Of a stretch of DNA of 64,000 nucleotides, positions 47,371-59,458 are shown one piece after another. Position 1 is the stretch's first letter. Every line of letters begins with the position of its first letter. Below the pieces are notes generated by a model. The model saw only the letters and a program-made list of their open reading frames with translations. It made no database searches and was not told the DNA's origin. The stretch covers positions 112,439,966 to 112,503,965 of the forward strand of contig NC_052018.1 of the NCBI RefSeq assembly GCF_015832195.1, in the 5' to 3' direction. The DNA comes from Motacilla alba alba. Lineage: Eukaryota; Chordata; Aves; Passeriformes; Motacillidae. Made by a program: the position numbers and the translations under genes.

Positions 47371-50300
47371 GGGGAAAAAAGCTGGCCAGGAGAAAGGAGA
47401 AGAGTTAAGACAAATTTAATTGACTTCACAGTAGGGAGCAACAAAAGGAAAGACATTTGTGAAGCCATTATAAATTGGCAAGGAAAGTAGGGGAAAACAG
47501 ACCAATCAGTCACACAGGAGAAGAGCTTTGCCAGAACTGAATTGTCCAGGCTGTTTCAAAGTGACACCCAGCCCATTTGGTTATGCTTCAAGCTGAGTTT
47601 GCTGGGTGTCTGGGCCTGCAAGCAGCTCTTCTGAAAAGCTACAAATGTCACCCCCAGAGCTGCCTCTGGGTGGGAAGCTCACATCTGGGAGCAGCTTAAG
47701 ATCCCTACAGGAACACAAACATCTCCCAGTCCAATTACAGAGTTTGAATTTCTGCTCTGACAGGGCACACCAAGAACGAGCTAGGGGAACAGAGCCACCA
47801 TCCAAACACTTTTTCCTGCACTCTTCGCTGTCCTAAGCGGATTAAACGATATCAGGAATGCAGTAGGATAAATTAGAGATTGGAGACAAGTTTTAAAGTC
47901 CTGGTTAGTCACTTGCACATCATTCCTCTGAAGAGAGCCGACAGAATATCACTGATGGTACAGGAGGCACTCACCAGGAAGCACAGCACAGTGCAACAAA
48001 GCCCTGAATGCAACCAAGGTCTTAGCATCAGGTGCACTGTGGGAATAAATGAAAAGAAATAAGAAACTCATGCAAAACCCTCAAGAAACACCACCAAACC
48101 AATACATTTAAATAAATAAATCAGTTTTCTGCTTCATTGACTGGCTGTATGTTTGCATATCCAGCATCACTGGATATATCTGCCTCAAGGCTCTTACTGC
48201 CATCCCATTTCTTGTTGGGAATAACGTTGTATCAATAAGTGCCAAACTACTGACTCGGAGCATAAAGTAAGAGGTTTCATGCTTAAAGTAAATGGGTGAC
48301 TTTTCTCTCATTTCTAAAATCAGGTAGTTCCTGCTTCTGCCAGTTTCTCTGTGTCACCTACTGGCCACTTGCTCTGTGCTCTAAGGCTGCTGTGTATCTA
48401 GAAACTGAGGCTTACAGTGCTTTTCAACAGAGTCTCTTCTTAGCTGCCGTTGGTGAAGCTCTGGACTCCAGGAACCACTCTCAATTTCAGAAAGATAGCA
48501 TCAAGCATGAGAGGCCACCATACCAGCTGGAGTCTACAGCAACAAATAACCCTTAAAAACAAATAAATCAAGTCTCCCTTATGCTGAACATATTTTAAAG
48601 CCCATACAACAATAAAACTGATTTAGCAGCCAGCAGAAGTGGCATATCTTCATTCACAAAGCTTCACTGAGAAACATGTCCCTTCCACTTTCATCTTTTT
48701 CTGAGGAAAAAAATCCTTCCAAAACTCTTTTATGGGAAAGACCAGTGACCAGTCAGAAGCAAACCAAGAGATGCAAAAGCCAGGAACACCAAGTGGGGCT
48801 CTACTGCACACTGATTTGATGAATCATGTCAGAGGTGGGGCTTGAAATAATAGTAAAACCATTACCAGAATCCAGATTATAAAAGGATAAATTAGGCAAG
48901 CTGTCCCCATCCACAGAGCAATTGGGGAGCAGTTTTTAGCATAACCAAAGGCCCACTGAGGCAACGTTAACCCTTAAGGGTCACTGCACAGCAGCTCAGG
49001 CAGAAGTTCTATTTACACTGGATGTGAGTGGGTACTTACATACCCACCTACAGGCATGGACTTGTGGATACCCCCAAATTACTGACTGACTCAGGAGGCA
49101 GCATTTCTGGAAATAATGATTCAGTGCCATGGGGTGGCTGCATGAATCTGCTCCCTCCCATCAAACCCAGCACAGACACCCATAACCTCAGGTCTGTGGT
49201 ATTTCTCTCTTTGGAAACATGCAAAAATGTTGGGAGTGTTCAAATAGCTTTAAACAGTGTAGGAGATATTATCTGCTGTGTTGCATGCAGCACCCAATGC
49301 TGGCAGGCTACCTAGAAATACCATTCCCTTGGATTTAATTACCAGTATCTGTGTTTGTTTCATTTCCCCACCACCCACCAAAAAAATTTAAAAATCAGTG
49401 AGGTCTACAGACAGCTTCATAGCTTAGGTTTTACAACATTATCTTAGCTTAGGTGCTTCTTATAGCAACCCACGTTAATCTAATTTCTCAATGGACACTG
49501 ATTTCTAAACCATAATTATGATCCAAATGAATTCCTTCAAGTTCCTCCAATAAGCTTTCTTTTACCTTAGACAGTACAGAAGCATTTCCAGGCTGAAATC
49601 CCATTGGTGGCCTAAATTCCTGGCATGTCCACAGCACAACATCTATTTTTCAAAGAATGTGAAGTTCTGACAGATGCATGAATAGGAGGCATCAAAAGGA
49701 AAGAAAAAGAAAGAAAAAAGCAAAAATGCTGAACTCCTTGAAGCAAACACACCTCAAACCCCATTTTTTAGGAAGAACACAGTAACATCTGCCCATCTAA
49801 TAACTAAGATTTAGGATAAGAATCTAGTTTAGGAACAAAAAAAAAAATGGTTGCAGTCACACCTGGGATGAATTTGGTTTAGCAGCCCACTTATCTGTAC
49901 GTAAAAGTTAAATAAATTCCCCTTAAACAGCAGGTTATCAAGCAGAAATCAGCAACACCTGCTATATTTGTACAATAACAATAACAAGCTGGGATGCCAT
50001 TCATTTATGGTAAGAAGAATGCCAAGTTTGCCAAGATTTGTTTTGGCCGCCGGTAACTCCATGTCTAAAAGGCAAGTGATGCATTTCGTGGAAAATAAGC
50101 TGCACCTGGATTTGAGTCATACCTTGTCCCCTTGAAAACCTGTCATATCCTCCTACTTAAATGTCTCTGATACAATAAACACATGAGCATAAACAAGGCC
50201 TGACTCTCTTGCCCTGTCTCTCTCTTCATTCCAGACAGGAAACATAAACCAGCTAACAGGCTGAGATGCATGAAACCATTTCTAAAGCTACTTCGGGCCA

Positions 50301-51949
50301 TTTGTTTAATGTCATCCAGGATCTCTTTTGTGCACTGGACAATTTTCCTACCACGTGCTTGCTTATTGTGTTACCTGCTGCTGCATTTCCATGCAGAGAG
50401 AGCCGTGTAATGGAACTGGAGCCAGCCTGGTCTTCACAGAAGGTGCCTGATCCTGCACCACTGAGGTAAATAGGAGCTTCAAAAGGGACAGATGGTGCAG
50501 GTGGACTCATAAAATGTAGCTATGTTAATATTCTTGCAGTGAAAACTATGTCAAAAACATGAAAAAAAAAGTATATGGACTGGAATGGGTATCATATGGG
50601 AGATGCTACACATTTGTTACCAGCCATGGCTAGAAAAATAAAGATAGAAGATATTCTTATATCTTCTCTTTTAGGTCCCAGCATGAAGGAAGTGCACGTG
50701 GGTGGCAGTGCCAGCTTTGGAGGGGCTGTTGAGTCAGGCAGCACTCAGGCCATTGGGAACAATCCAGCCCCACATCCATCCTGGGCAGACAGGGAGCAGG
50801 AGGGGGGGAATGGGGCAGGCTGCTGTCTCAGCTGAGTGAGGAACTCCCAACACCTGCAAACAGCGGCATTCCTCAGCTTGGACAAGTCACATTACTGCTC
50901 CCCAGAGCACACGGCAGCAGGGGGAGCAGGCACTGGCACTCCCACACCAAGAGGCTTGTGCAGGAACGTCAGCAATGCTCTCCCCAGTTCTCCACCACAG
51001 TGACACAGGTGGGTCGTGCACACATTTAGGGCATGGAAAGCCCTTGCTTTTGAAAGGCCCCGTTCCCCCAGCAGCTAGAAAACCCTTCAGGCCTGCTACA
51101 AGTACAAGGATTGTTGCTCCATGAAAATTCCCACTTCTATTTTAGGTTTTAAGAGGCATCATTCAGCCAATTTTCCCCTCTTTGCCTGTCACGCGTCACA
51201 TTGCAAGGCAGGTGCAAAGCTCGCAGAACTTCAAACTTTCACATTTAACATATTTTTCCCTTCATTTATACATTGACTTTTCCATACAGGATCTACGCAT
51301 GTCGACACACCTGAAAATGGGTAACTAGATCCCTTTTCCACATTTAATGAGTGCTTCCCTCATTATTCTCCTTCCTCTAGGGCCACACAGGTAGATATAA
51401 AAGGGAAAATTAAAATGACTCAAAGTCACTTTAGCAATCCCCAGACCACCCATGTCATTAGCTGCTCCTCCAGCAAATGCTCCATTTCAGGGGGTTCTAT
51501 GTCACTCGCAATAATTTCGGAGCAAGACAGACCATAAAACCTCCTAGAGCTGCTTGACAGAGGCAGTGGGACACACGCTACGGCACTCCAATAACTCAGC
51601 CTAAACACAGCAGCCCCCCAGCAAGTCACAAACACTGGCTGACAAAGAACTAGAGCTTCCCACCCACCCCAATGATTTTTCTTAAACTCTCTGGCTCATC
51701 CCTCAATTCTGTTTTCTTTCTCGGACTCTTTGGTGGGTGGAAAGAAGGATCAGACAAAACCAGTTTGCTGAGTATTTCTGAGAAGAGACTGCCTGGATTG
51801 GGGTTGTGTGTGTATGCCTGACTGCTGAAGTAATGTCAGGGCAACCAGGGAGAACATGGTGACCTGGAAAAAAGCCTAACCCTCGGGAAGGGAATGTGGG
51901 TAGTGATAACAGGGTTAGACAAGGGACAGAAAGGGAAACGGAGGGTCGA

Positions 51950-52130
51950 TTTGCTGATGTGTGCATCTTCAGGCAAGTAGTATGGGAAATGAAAAGGAGG
52001 AACTGAAAGCATCAATACGTAATCAAAATTATAGGTTAGTCGGCATAACATATAATGGAATAACTCATATGACTGGAAAATTAACATTGAACATATTCAG
52101 GAATAGCAAGCAGGGGGAAAGAAAGTCTGT
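51950..52130 (+). mobile_element. CR1-type LINE, endonuclease-coding ORF2 fragment
   Basis: The frame beginning at 51961 contains SSMGNEKEELKASI, then LVGIT, and later FRNSKQGERK, in the order and approximate spacing of the N-terminal endonuclease region of CR1 ORF2. The nucleotide blocks AGTATGGGAAATGAAAAGGA and GGCATAACA...CTCATATGACTGGA also follow that region. The usual tryptophan-bearing segment after GIT is degraded, so no active enzyme is encoded. Fragments this far 5' are uncommon because most avian CR1 copies keep only the 3' end. The 72-residue open frame is a pseudogene fragment, not a host gene. Confidence 0.75.
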
Positions 52131-53170
52131 TCAGAAACAGACAGGGTATATTGCTGGAAGACTGGATAAAACAGCATGAAAAATTAGAAGAACCACAGAT
52201 GCAGTTTGTTCAGTCCTAAACTTGGAAGGTGATCATGAAGAGGCTTCTTGTCCCCCCAAAATTCTACTGTAAGACTACAAGATTACCCAAAGGGGGATTT
52301 AAGGCCTCCTGATATATTCTGTAGCATCTGCTGTACCTTTCCCAAGAGCACAGTGTCCAGGGAAGGCAACAAGGGCAAACAGAAGCAGCTTGGCCTTGTT
52401 TAGTGAGGAGGAGCCAAAAGAGGCATAAAGCAAAAGGCACTTTTGTGATACTAAGTAGCAACAAAGCAATCAGAGCAGAAGGACGACCACAGACAGCATT
52501 AAAGCCACCAAAACTTGCTCGCACTGACACTGCTGTGTACCTCCATGCAGATGTGAGCACAGCAGGGCTGCACTCTGGTTTGGAAGCACAAAGCAGTGTC
52601 CCAGAGGAGCTGTGATCTGGGTAAAGCTGTGGCATCCAGTTATTACCGACTATATTTTCCTCATGTCCTAATGGGAAAAGAACAAAAAGTTACAAATGCA
52701 TTTCTATAATTAAATTTTCATCCACAAATTAATTCCAAGAGGTGGATGATGAGTCCTGTCTAAATAATGTCTCAGAGGCATCTGGAGCAGTGCCTGCACT
52801 TAGTAGTAAAGCTTTTTCAATAAAAACTGCCTGCTCTGAGGCACTGAGTCACTCCTAGTAGCAGAAGTTCACTTGCAATATCACATATCACCATCAGTGC
52901 CTCTCATGTGTTCCAGGCTTTGAAGGCACGGCACTGATGGAGAAGCTGTGTTTGAAATGGTGCTCCAAAGCTGGGGGTACAAACACTCCCAGGTTCAGTG
53001 CCATTTCCAAATGATCAGAGGGTAAGTCTGCTGCTGTTACTGCGATTATCTCCAGGACCTTTCTCCTTAGCAAGAACTCTACCACCCACTGTAATTAGTT
53101 GTGCTCAGTAAGTCTCATTTCTAAGAAAAAAAAGCACAAAACACTAAAAAAATCCAGTGTCCCTCTTCTG
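52131..53170. other. Sequence between two CR1 pieces
   Basis: I see no clear CR1 reverse-transcriptase coding sequence here and no other recognisable feature. It may be unrelated unique DNA, or a very decayed part of a CR1. Confidence 0.4.
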
Positions 53171-53561
53171 TAAGGACAGGCTGAGTGAGTTGGGGTTGTT
53201 CAGCTCAGAGGAGCAAAAGTTCTGGGGAGGAATTCCAGCACCCAAAGGGGGCTACAAGAGAGCTGGAGACTTTTCACAAGGGCTGGAATGACACGACAAG
53301 GGGGGATGGATTCAAACTGATGTGGGGACGATTTAAACTAGATAACAGGAAGAAATTCTTTACTGTGAAGGTGGGGAGGCACTGGAACAGGTTACCCAGA
53401 TAAAATGTGGATGCCCCATCCCTGGCAATGGTCAAGGCCAGGTTGGATGGGACTTTGAGCAACCTGCTCTAGTGAAAAGCTCTCCGTGCCCACAGCAGGG
53501 CAGCTGGATAAAGATGGTATCTAATGTCTAATCCAGCCCAAACTGTTCTGTGATTTGAAGT
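53171..53561 (+). mobile_element. CR1 LINE 3' end, plus strand
   Basis: The sequence runs through GGGGTTGTTCAGCTCAGAGG, GAAGAAATTCTTTACTGTGA, GAGGCACTGGAACAGGTTAC, GGATGCCCCATCCCTGGCAA and CAAGGCCAGGTTGGATGGGA. It ends with CCAAACTGTTCTGTGATTTG, the start of the CR1 tail octamer region. This is a clear 5'-truncated avian CR1 copy, better preserved than the other three. The open frames at 53185-53403 (plus) and 53274-53462 (minus) lie within it. Confidence 0.95.
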
Positions 53562-55239
53562 CCAGGCAAGAAATGAATTTACAACCCACAAACACTATCA
53601 TACCACTTGTACTAGCTGCTGAACTGCTCCAGCAGACCCACAGCACAGGTTGTTAGGATATACCTGTCAGCCACTTGCAGCAGATCAAGAGATCATGCAA
53701 GAAGTTTGGTGAAGCAGACAGCAAAATGGGATCCTTTAGAGGGTCAATCACTGTAAATTATCTGATTTGAGCTTGGGATAGATCTGGTGATTTAACATGG
53801 CTGTAGAGCACAGGTATAGCTGTTTTAACCCTTTAATGGAATCTCAGAGCTTTTCTACTTACCTGGTGATGTCTCTATACTATATAAAGGACAGGGTCTT
53901 TCTGCCATGTAAAAAAAGATTTGGTCTCTTTGTCAGGGGCAGATGTCACAGCGCATGGTGTGGCCAGACCACATTTGTGCCTTTCCCCCCATGCATGAAC
54001 ACCTTTCATTTTCTTGAGCAGCAGGATAAAGTGCTGTTGACATGTCAGGTAAAAACCCATAACAACAACCATGTTCAGAAATGATTACAACAGGCTTTGT
54101 GGCCAGGATGCCTTAAGGATGGCTTTGACCTTGTGACAGGAATTACAAAGATTACCACAATTATCGCTGGCATGGCCACAATAGATCATTAAAGCTGTAA
54201 AAAATTAGTGGGTTTCCTTGTATGCTGGGGATATGCCTTCAGTAGAGACTTATTCTGGAACGAAGCCATCCACACAGGGACTTGCATCTGCACAAGTTAT
54301 ACAACTGTAATTCCACTCAAATATCCCACAAAGAAGAGCCCTTTGTGCACCTTTCCCTTCAAGGAATCCTTTTCCGGGTCATCTTTTCCTGCACCTTCTA
54401 GTCTTGCCCCAGCAGCAGCTGTGCTGGTGTGTGAAGCACAGCCAAGTGGCCCATCAGGCAGTGACACACACAGGCAGTGCTGGCTTGGCTGTCACCTGAG
54501 CAGGGAGCAGGGGGAACCACTGAGCAGCTCAAATAATAATTTCATTTCTGTAGCCTGTGTAAGTCCTGGGTGGGTCACTCATCACTGAGTGCCCTTCTGT
54601 TAGCAATTGACTCTAACAGCAAAGCAGGGGGGGAGGCTGGTATTTAGGCTTTATTCCACTCACCTATTCCAACAGGTATTGGACTGGCACTCAAAGCTGC
54701 AAAGCACCCCCAGAGAAAAGCAACAGCCATGCCAATCTGTTGATATTCTAAACAGCCAGATACATCTCCTGATAAAATAAAAATTGCACGTGTGCTGTCC
54801 GAGTTTAATCCTCTTTTCTGTAGCTGGCAATGGTAAGAGGGATGGAGGAAGCTCTCCAGAAGACAGCCCACATTCCCATAAACATTTTCCAACCCCAGGT
54901 TTCTCTGAAGTGCTGCATGTACCTTGACACAGACCAAGGACAAACAGTAGCATATACAGGATGGAAAAAGCAGACAAGCTTTCAGAACCTCTCCTGCACA
55001 GTTTCATCCTTAAGAGGCACATTTATTTACACAATTCGCTGCCACAGCTGAAGCGCTGCTCTCAAAAAATTTGGCCCTCATTGTTTTTTGATGGACTGCC
55101 TTTTCAATTATTTTTCTTGCCTTTAGCATCCATCTTAATACTCTAACAGCTGCTTAAATGGTCAAAAAAATGTGATCTTCTGTAGAGCTGCTTGGAAAGT
55201 GCTTGATTTTTCCTGGGCAAAACTTCAGTGGAAATACAT

Positions 55240-55335
55240 AATAGTTTTCATCTCAATTTTTCAAAGGAAAAATTTCAATTTTTTGGCTGGAACTCAAATA
55301 CCAAAATATTTCAACCAAAACCTAAAATATTTCCA
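55240..55335. repeat. AT-rich foldback tract
   Basis: Alternating AAATTT-type words with small inverted pairs (ATTTTTC...GAAAAAT; CAAAATATTTCAACC) form a self-complementary stretch. It may be a relic of an old DNA transposon or MITE. I cannot name a family. Confidence 0.25.
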
Positions 55336-58300
55336 TTAGGAAATGCTACTGCATGGTGTCCTGCGAGATGGAATTCCAGATGTCATACTCTCATTTCCCT
55401 TTATGCCCCATGATACAGCTGACTTCCCTTTTTCCAGATGAAAGCTGCTGCATCACTGAACTTGTATTTCCTAATTCCTGGTGGGACACACACTAGAGAA
55501 ATGAATGGGGATCTGAGGCTGAAGAATACCAGCAAACTCCCACACTACCCCTTCAGATTATACAGATGGAAACATTTTGGTTTTGAAGAAAGGTTTCAAG
55601 AGAAAGGTTTCCCTGGAAAGCAAGCCCTTTTTCAAGGTAAGCTTAATTGAAAACCTGTGATTTCTGTCAACAGGCAGTTTCAGGACAGCTATTTTGTTTC
55701 AGCTGGTTGAACAGATCCTGCTGTTGAGCATTATTCCAGATTCCCATACAGCCTGAGTGCAGTTAGCTAGAGCAGCCAGACTTCCAAGGCTTTCTAGAAG
55801 ACCCAGGCATTCAATTTCAGTGGGGTTTGGAAATGAACACCCCAATCCTGCAGGCTTTTACAGCAATCTGGGCCGGCAAGAGGCATCTCACCAGTCAGTG
55901 CCTTTGAGAAGCAGTGACTAAAGGGCTTTTTGAGTTAAGGAAACACCAGCCTGCCTTTACTTTGTGGCACATGAAATTGCCAGCAGAACTCAAAGCATCC
56001 CAGGGTTGCTTTTGGATGTAAAGGATGAATTTACACCTTCGATGAGACTCTTGCTTCTTCACACCACTGCCTGGAAAGCTCCAGGAGGTGTGATCCCCTG
56101 AGAAGGAAGAGGAACGAGCATTCATGGTGCAGCAGGAAAACCAGACAGCACAACCTTGGGCATCCAGGGGCTGCAAAGCTCTCTGAGGGAAATGCCCTGT
56201 GTGAGTCGCTAATGTTAGTGGGACAAAACCATTCCTTGGACTCTACGTGAAGCCCGGCTTTGCTCCCTTCCTAGGGACAGAGAAGGGAGAGGGCTGACAG
56301 ACACCTTGCTGAACTCACAGCTGGGATGGATTTGAGCATCTCTCCTTGAAGTCCTGTCTACCACTGAGACCTTTTGTCCACGGGCTCAGCTGCTTTCCCT
56401 TCAAGATGCCACAGCACAGGGCTTTCTCTGCTTTGCCTTCCCAACCCAAAGACCTTGGTACTGTTCTGGGCCTTACCAAGTGATGCAGAACATAATTTCT
56501 TCCCAAATCTGCTAATCAAATCAGTTTGACCAGCCAGTCCTCTGCAAAGAGAGGATTTCAAGTACCACATCCAAGCACTGGCCTACCTCCAGTGTCATGT
56601 CTCCAGCTGGGAAAAATCTGGTGCCTCAGAGGAAAGCAAACAATAAATCCTTCCCAAGTCCTGCAGGCTGAAACCCTGGAACACAAGATTCAGTTACAGC
56701 ACTTCATTGAAAAAGGGCTGGGAAGGCACTGGAACCAGTAGGGACCTTCCTGTTCTCCCCAAGAAGGGAATGGACACCACCACATCCCAAACAGTTCTCT
56801 GTAGCCAGATGACAGCACCAGTATCCTTCAGGCAGACACATTGAGTTTGCTTCTGTTGCATGATATTTAGGGCTGTTTTGGGGGCTGGGCAAGGGAGGTG
56901 AGGGGTGGGATCTCATCTGCTGGCTCCTCCAGAAGGACACGAGTACCTGCACTGCTATTTCAGACAGCCTCAGTCACAGATCTCTCACACCTTGGCTTTT
57001 ATACACCTTGGAGATTTTCTGTTTGCAAGAAACTGGATCAAGTCCTCAATCTCACGCTGAGGACCTCAAGTGCTGATAAAACAATTTTTAATTTTTTTTT
57101 CTTTTCTTAATTTATTCCAGGGCTGAGTTACATCACTCTTATGAAATTTCATCTTCACCCCAGGCTGAAGCTGCCTGACTTTGGCCAGCCATTAGCTCTA
57201 ATTCTAAATATCAACAAAGCAAGCTCTCTGGCAAGTCTTGGTGCAGCACAAGAGACAAAAGCACTGCTGGTACAAACCCTTATATACATCCAGAGGTCCA
57301 ACTTGCCACAGAACTGAACTGAGACCAGAGGCTGGAAGCTTCACAAAGCTTCTATGTTCACTACAGTGGAAACTAATTGACTGACACTTTCACCTAGAAT
57401 CAGCAAAGAAACACCTCCGCATTATTTTCACAGATCACACTCTTCCCACCTCCAGCATTTGGTTTCTACTCAGCTCAGATTATTTATTGGAAAGGAATGC
57501 TTGAATTTCCAACCAGACTGATTTAGGGTTGAGCAGGGCTGGCACAAAGGGAAAAGAACCAAGTCCAGACAACACTGCCCACAGCCAGAATATGCACCAG
57601 CCAGTGAGAACTTCACTGACTGTTCCAATTACCATATACTTTGGAATGGCTACTCTGTTTCTGCCTGTTGCCCATATTACTCCTCTACTTCTGATATTTC
57701 TTCCTCTAATAGAGCAATAAACATTTTTGTAACTCACTACCAAAGTAGTTCCTTATGTACCAGTTTAGATACTGTGGCAAACACCCAGGAGGAGCATGTA
57801 CGCATCCAAATTACATTAATGAACAATCTAGAAATTAAATTCACGTGCTGATATAATTTGTGGTAGGATTCTGCAGTTTATTGGTGGCTTTGGCCTCGGT
57901 TATCTTTCGTATCTGCAGTTGCCCAGCTGTACTTCCTTTATCATCTCTCCCAGGGGACTTCTTGAAGTACAATCTGGTCCACTATGCCCTTAAAAGCAAG
58001 AAAATATCCTATTAACCACTCCAGCTAGGCTTCTGGAGAAGCAGTCAGGACAGCCTCGAGCCAGGAATACAAGATTGTGCACGGATTTCCCTTACAGAGA
58101 GCAGATTTCCAAAGCTCTGCAGAGCTTGGGGACTAAACCTCTTGACCCTTGCTCCTACCAGGGGAAAGAATCTTATCCCAAGTTGGACACAATGAAGGCT
58201 CTTGATGGCCATTGAAGGAGCAGTGCAAACCTTTGAGAACAATAACCACGTGTGTGCCACCAGGACCATGCACATGCAGGAACTCTGTGCATGCTCAAAT

Positions 58301-58358
58301 ACCTTGCTGAATCAGGGCCACAGTAAATGCATTCTTTTCGTAGAAACATTTTTCCATG

Positions 58359-58424
58359 GACCTGATCCAAAGCCCACTGAGGTCAGCAAGAGTCTTTCAC
58401 TTCAATAGGATTTGGATCAGACCC
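58359..58424. repeat. Imperfect inverted repeat, likely ancient interspersed element
   Basis: TGATCCAAAGCCCACTGA (58363-58380) pairs with TCAATAGGATTTGGATCA (58402-58419) with 3 mismatches in 18 positions around a 21-base loop. The words closely resemble a dispersed foldback motif that I recall from several reptile genomes, where a GATCC...AAGCCC block and its complement flank a short core. The family name is not known to me. Confidence 0.5.
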
Positions 58425-59418
58425 CGTGAGCATTTCCAACTAAAACCAGCACTGGAATTTGTGCATGCCCTTGCATTGAAACAATTTGAGTCTAGTTCAT
58501 TGTAAACCCTAAACTCAAATACTCCTCACCTCTGGGAAAGCTGGGAACACAAGCTGGATCTTTTCTTTGCTTTCAAAGGCCAATTCAAAAAAGATTCCAG
58601 CTCCAATGAGCATAAGCCTTTAGAACATTCATACCTGAATGAGGGGCTTAATTTAAAAAGAGCTCAAACATCTCTGAGGAGGAAAGTTTCATCAGATCTT
58701 TCATATAGTACTGCAGGTTAAGTATAAAAATAATAATTAAGACTAGCTGAAAAGGCATCTGTTGAGGAATGCGTTTTAGGGTCTTCCTACAAAGATAAGG
58801 ATTCTATTTCCTAATAGCTATATAAATCCATAAAGACTTATCTACGGTTTCACTGATAGATCATCGCTGGAAAAAAGAGAGCAATCATAAAAGCATTCCA
58901 CCTGTATTGCTGGCAGATGGCTTATAAATGTCACACAGACTCAGACCTACTACTGGCTCATACAAGAGGTATTAAATAAACTGCTGAACATCTGCTGGTA
59001 AATACACAGCAAACAAGAATGCAACTCAGAGCCAAACATCTGGTGAGTGTGGGCCACATCTCTGCTCATAAACTAAGCAATGTTTTCTGCTAATCATTAA
59101 CAGAGTTATTGATTTTAGAAGTGTATCACACAGCTATAATTTTGTCAGAGAGTAGACCACATAAGTTGTTCTTTTTCTGGTTGTTTCATTTTGTCTTATT
59201 CCAAAAGTCCGTAAATTGACGAGCGGGACAAAAATTATAATTGACATCATCTGTGGGAAATATTTCATAAAACAACAGGCCCAGATGTAGGATTAAAGCC
59301 ATGTGGTAGTAAAATACCACACTGAAAAAAGTCCAGGTTCCATGATTTCTTATGAAAACAGATGTGCTATTACTCCACTCTACTTGTTTTTCAATGCTTT
59401 TTACTCCAAATAATTCTC

Positions 59419-59458
59419 TTTTTTTCCCCTCTTCTTTTTTTTTTCCTTTTTTTTTCCA
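59419..59458. repeat. Pyrimidine-rich low-complexity tract
   Basis: Nearly continuous T and C runs. The complementary purine-rich strand gives the lysine- and glutamate-rich start of a minus-strand frame (59186-59467), which is compositional. Confidence 0.9.

Larger units (their letters stand above)
41298..51949. other. Unique noncoding DNA, about 10.6 kb
   Basis: No gene is recognised. A 16-nt A run lies near 42687. Two unique blocks (44.87-45.52 and 49.86-50.10 kb) have the look of regulatory sequence. A tRNA-like scrap is noted at 47.31 kb. The open frames have no recognisable domains. Confidence 0.5.

Noticed and set aside
53185..53403. 72-residue open frame containing a plausible-looking basic C-terminus
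   Set aside because: It is the 3' region of a CR1 element, downstream of the enzyme domains.
56712..56741. GGGAAGGCACTGGAACCAG resembles a CR1 3' block
   Set aside because: Only about 20 bases match and the neighbouring CR1 blocks are absent, so it cannot be separated from chance.
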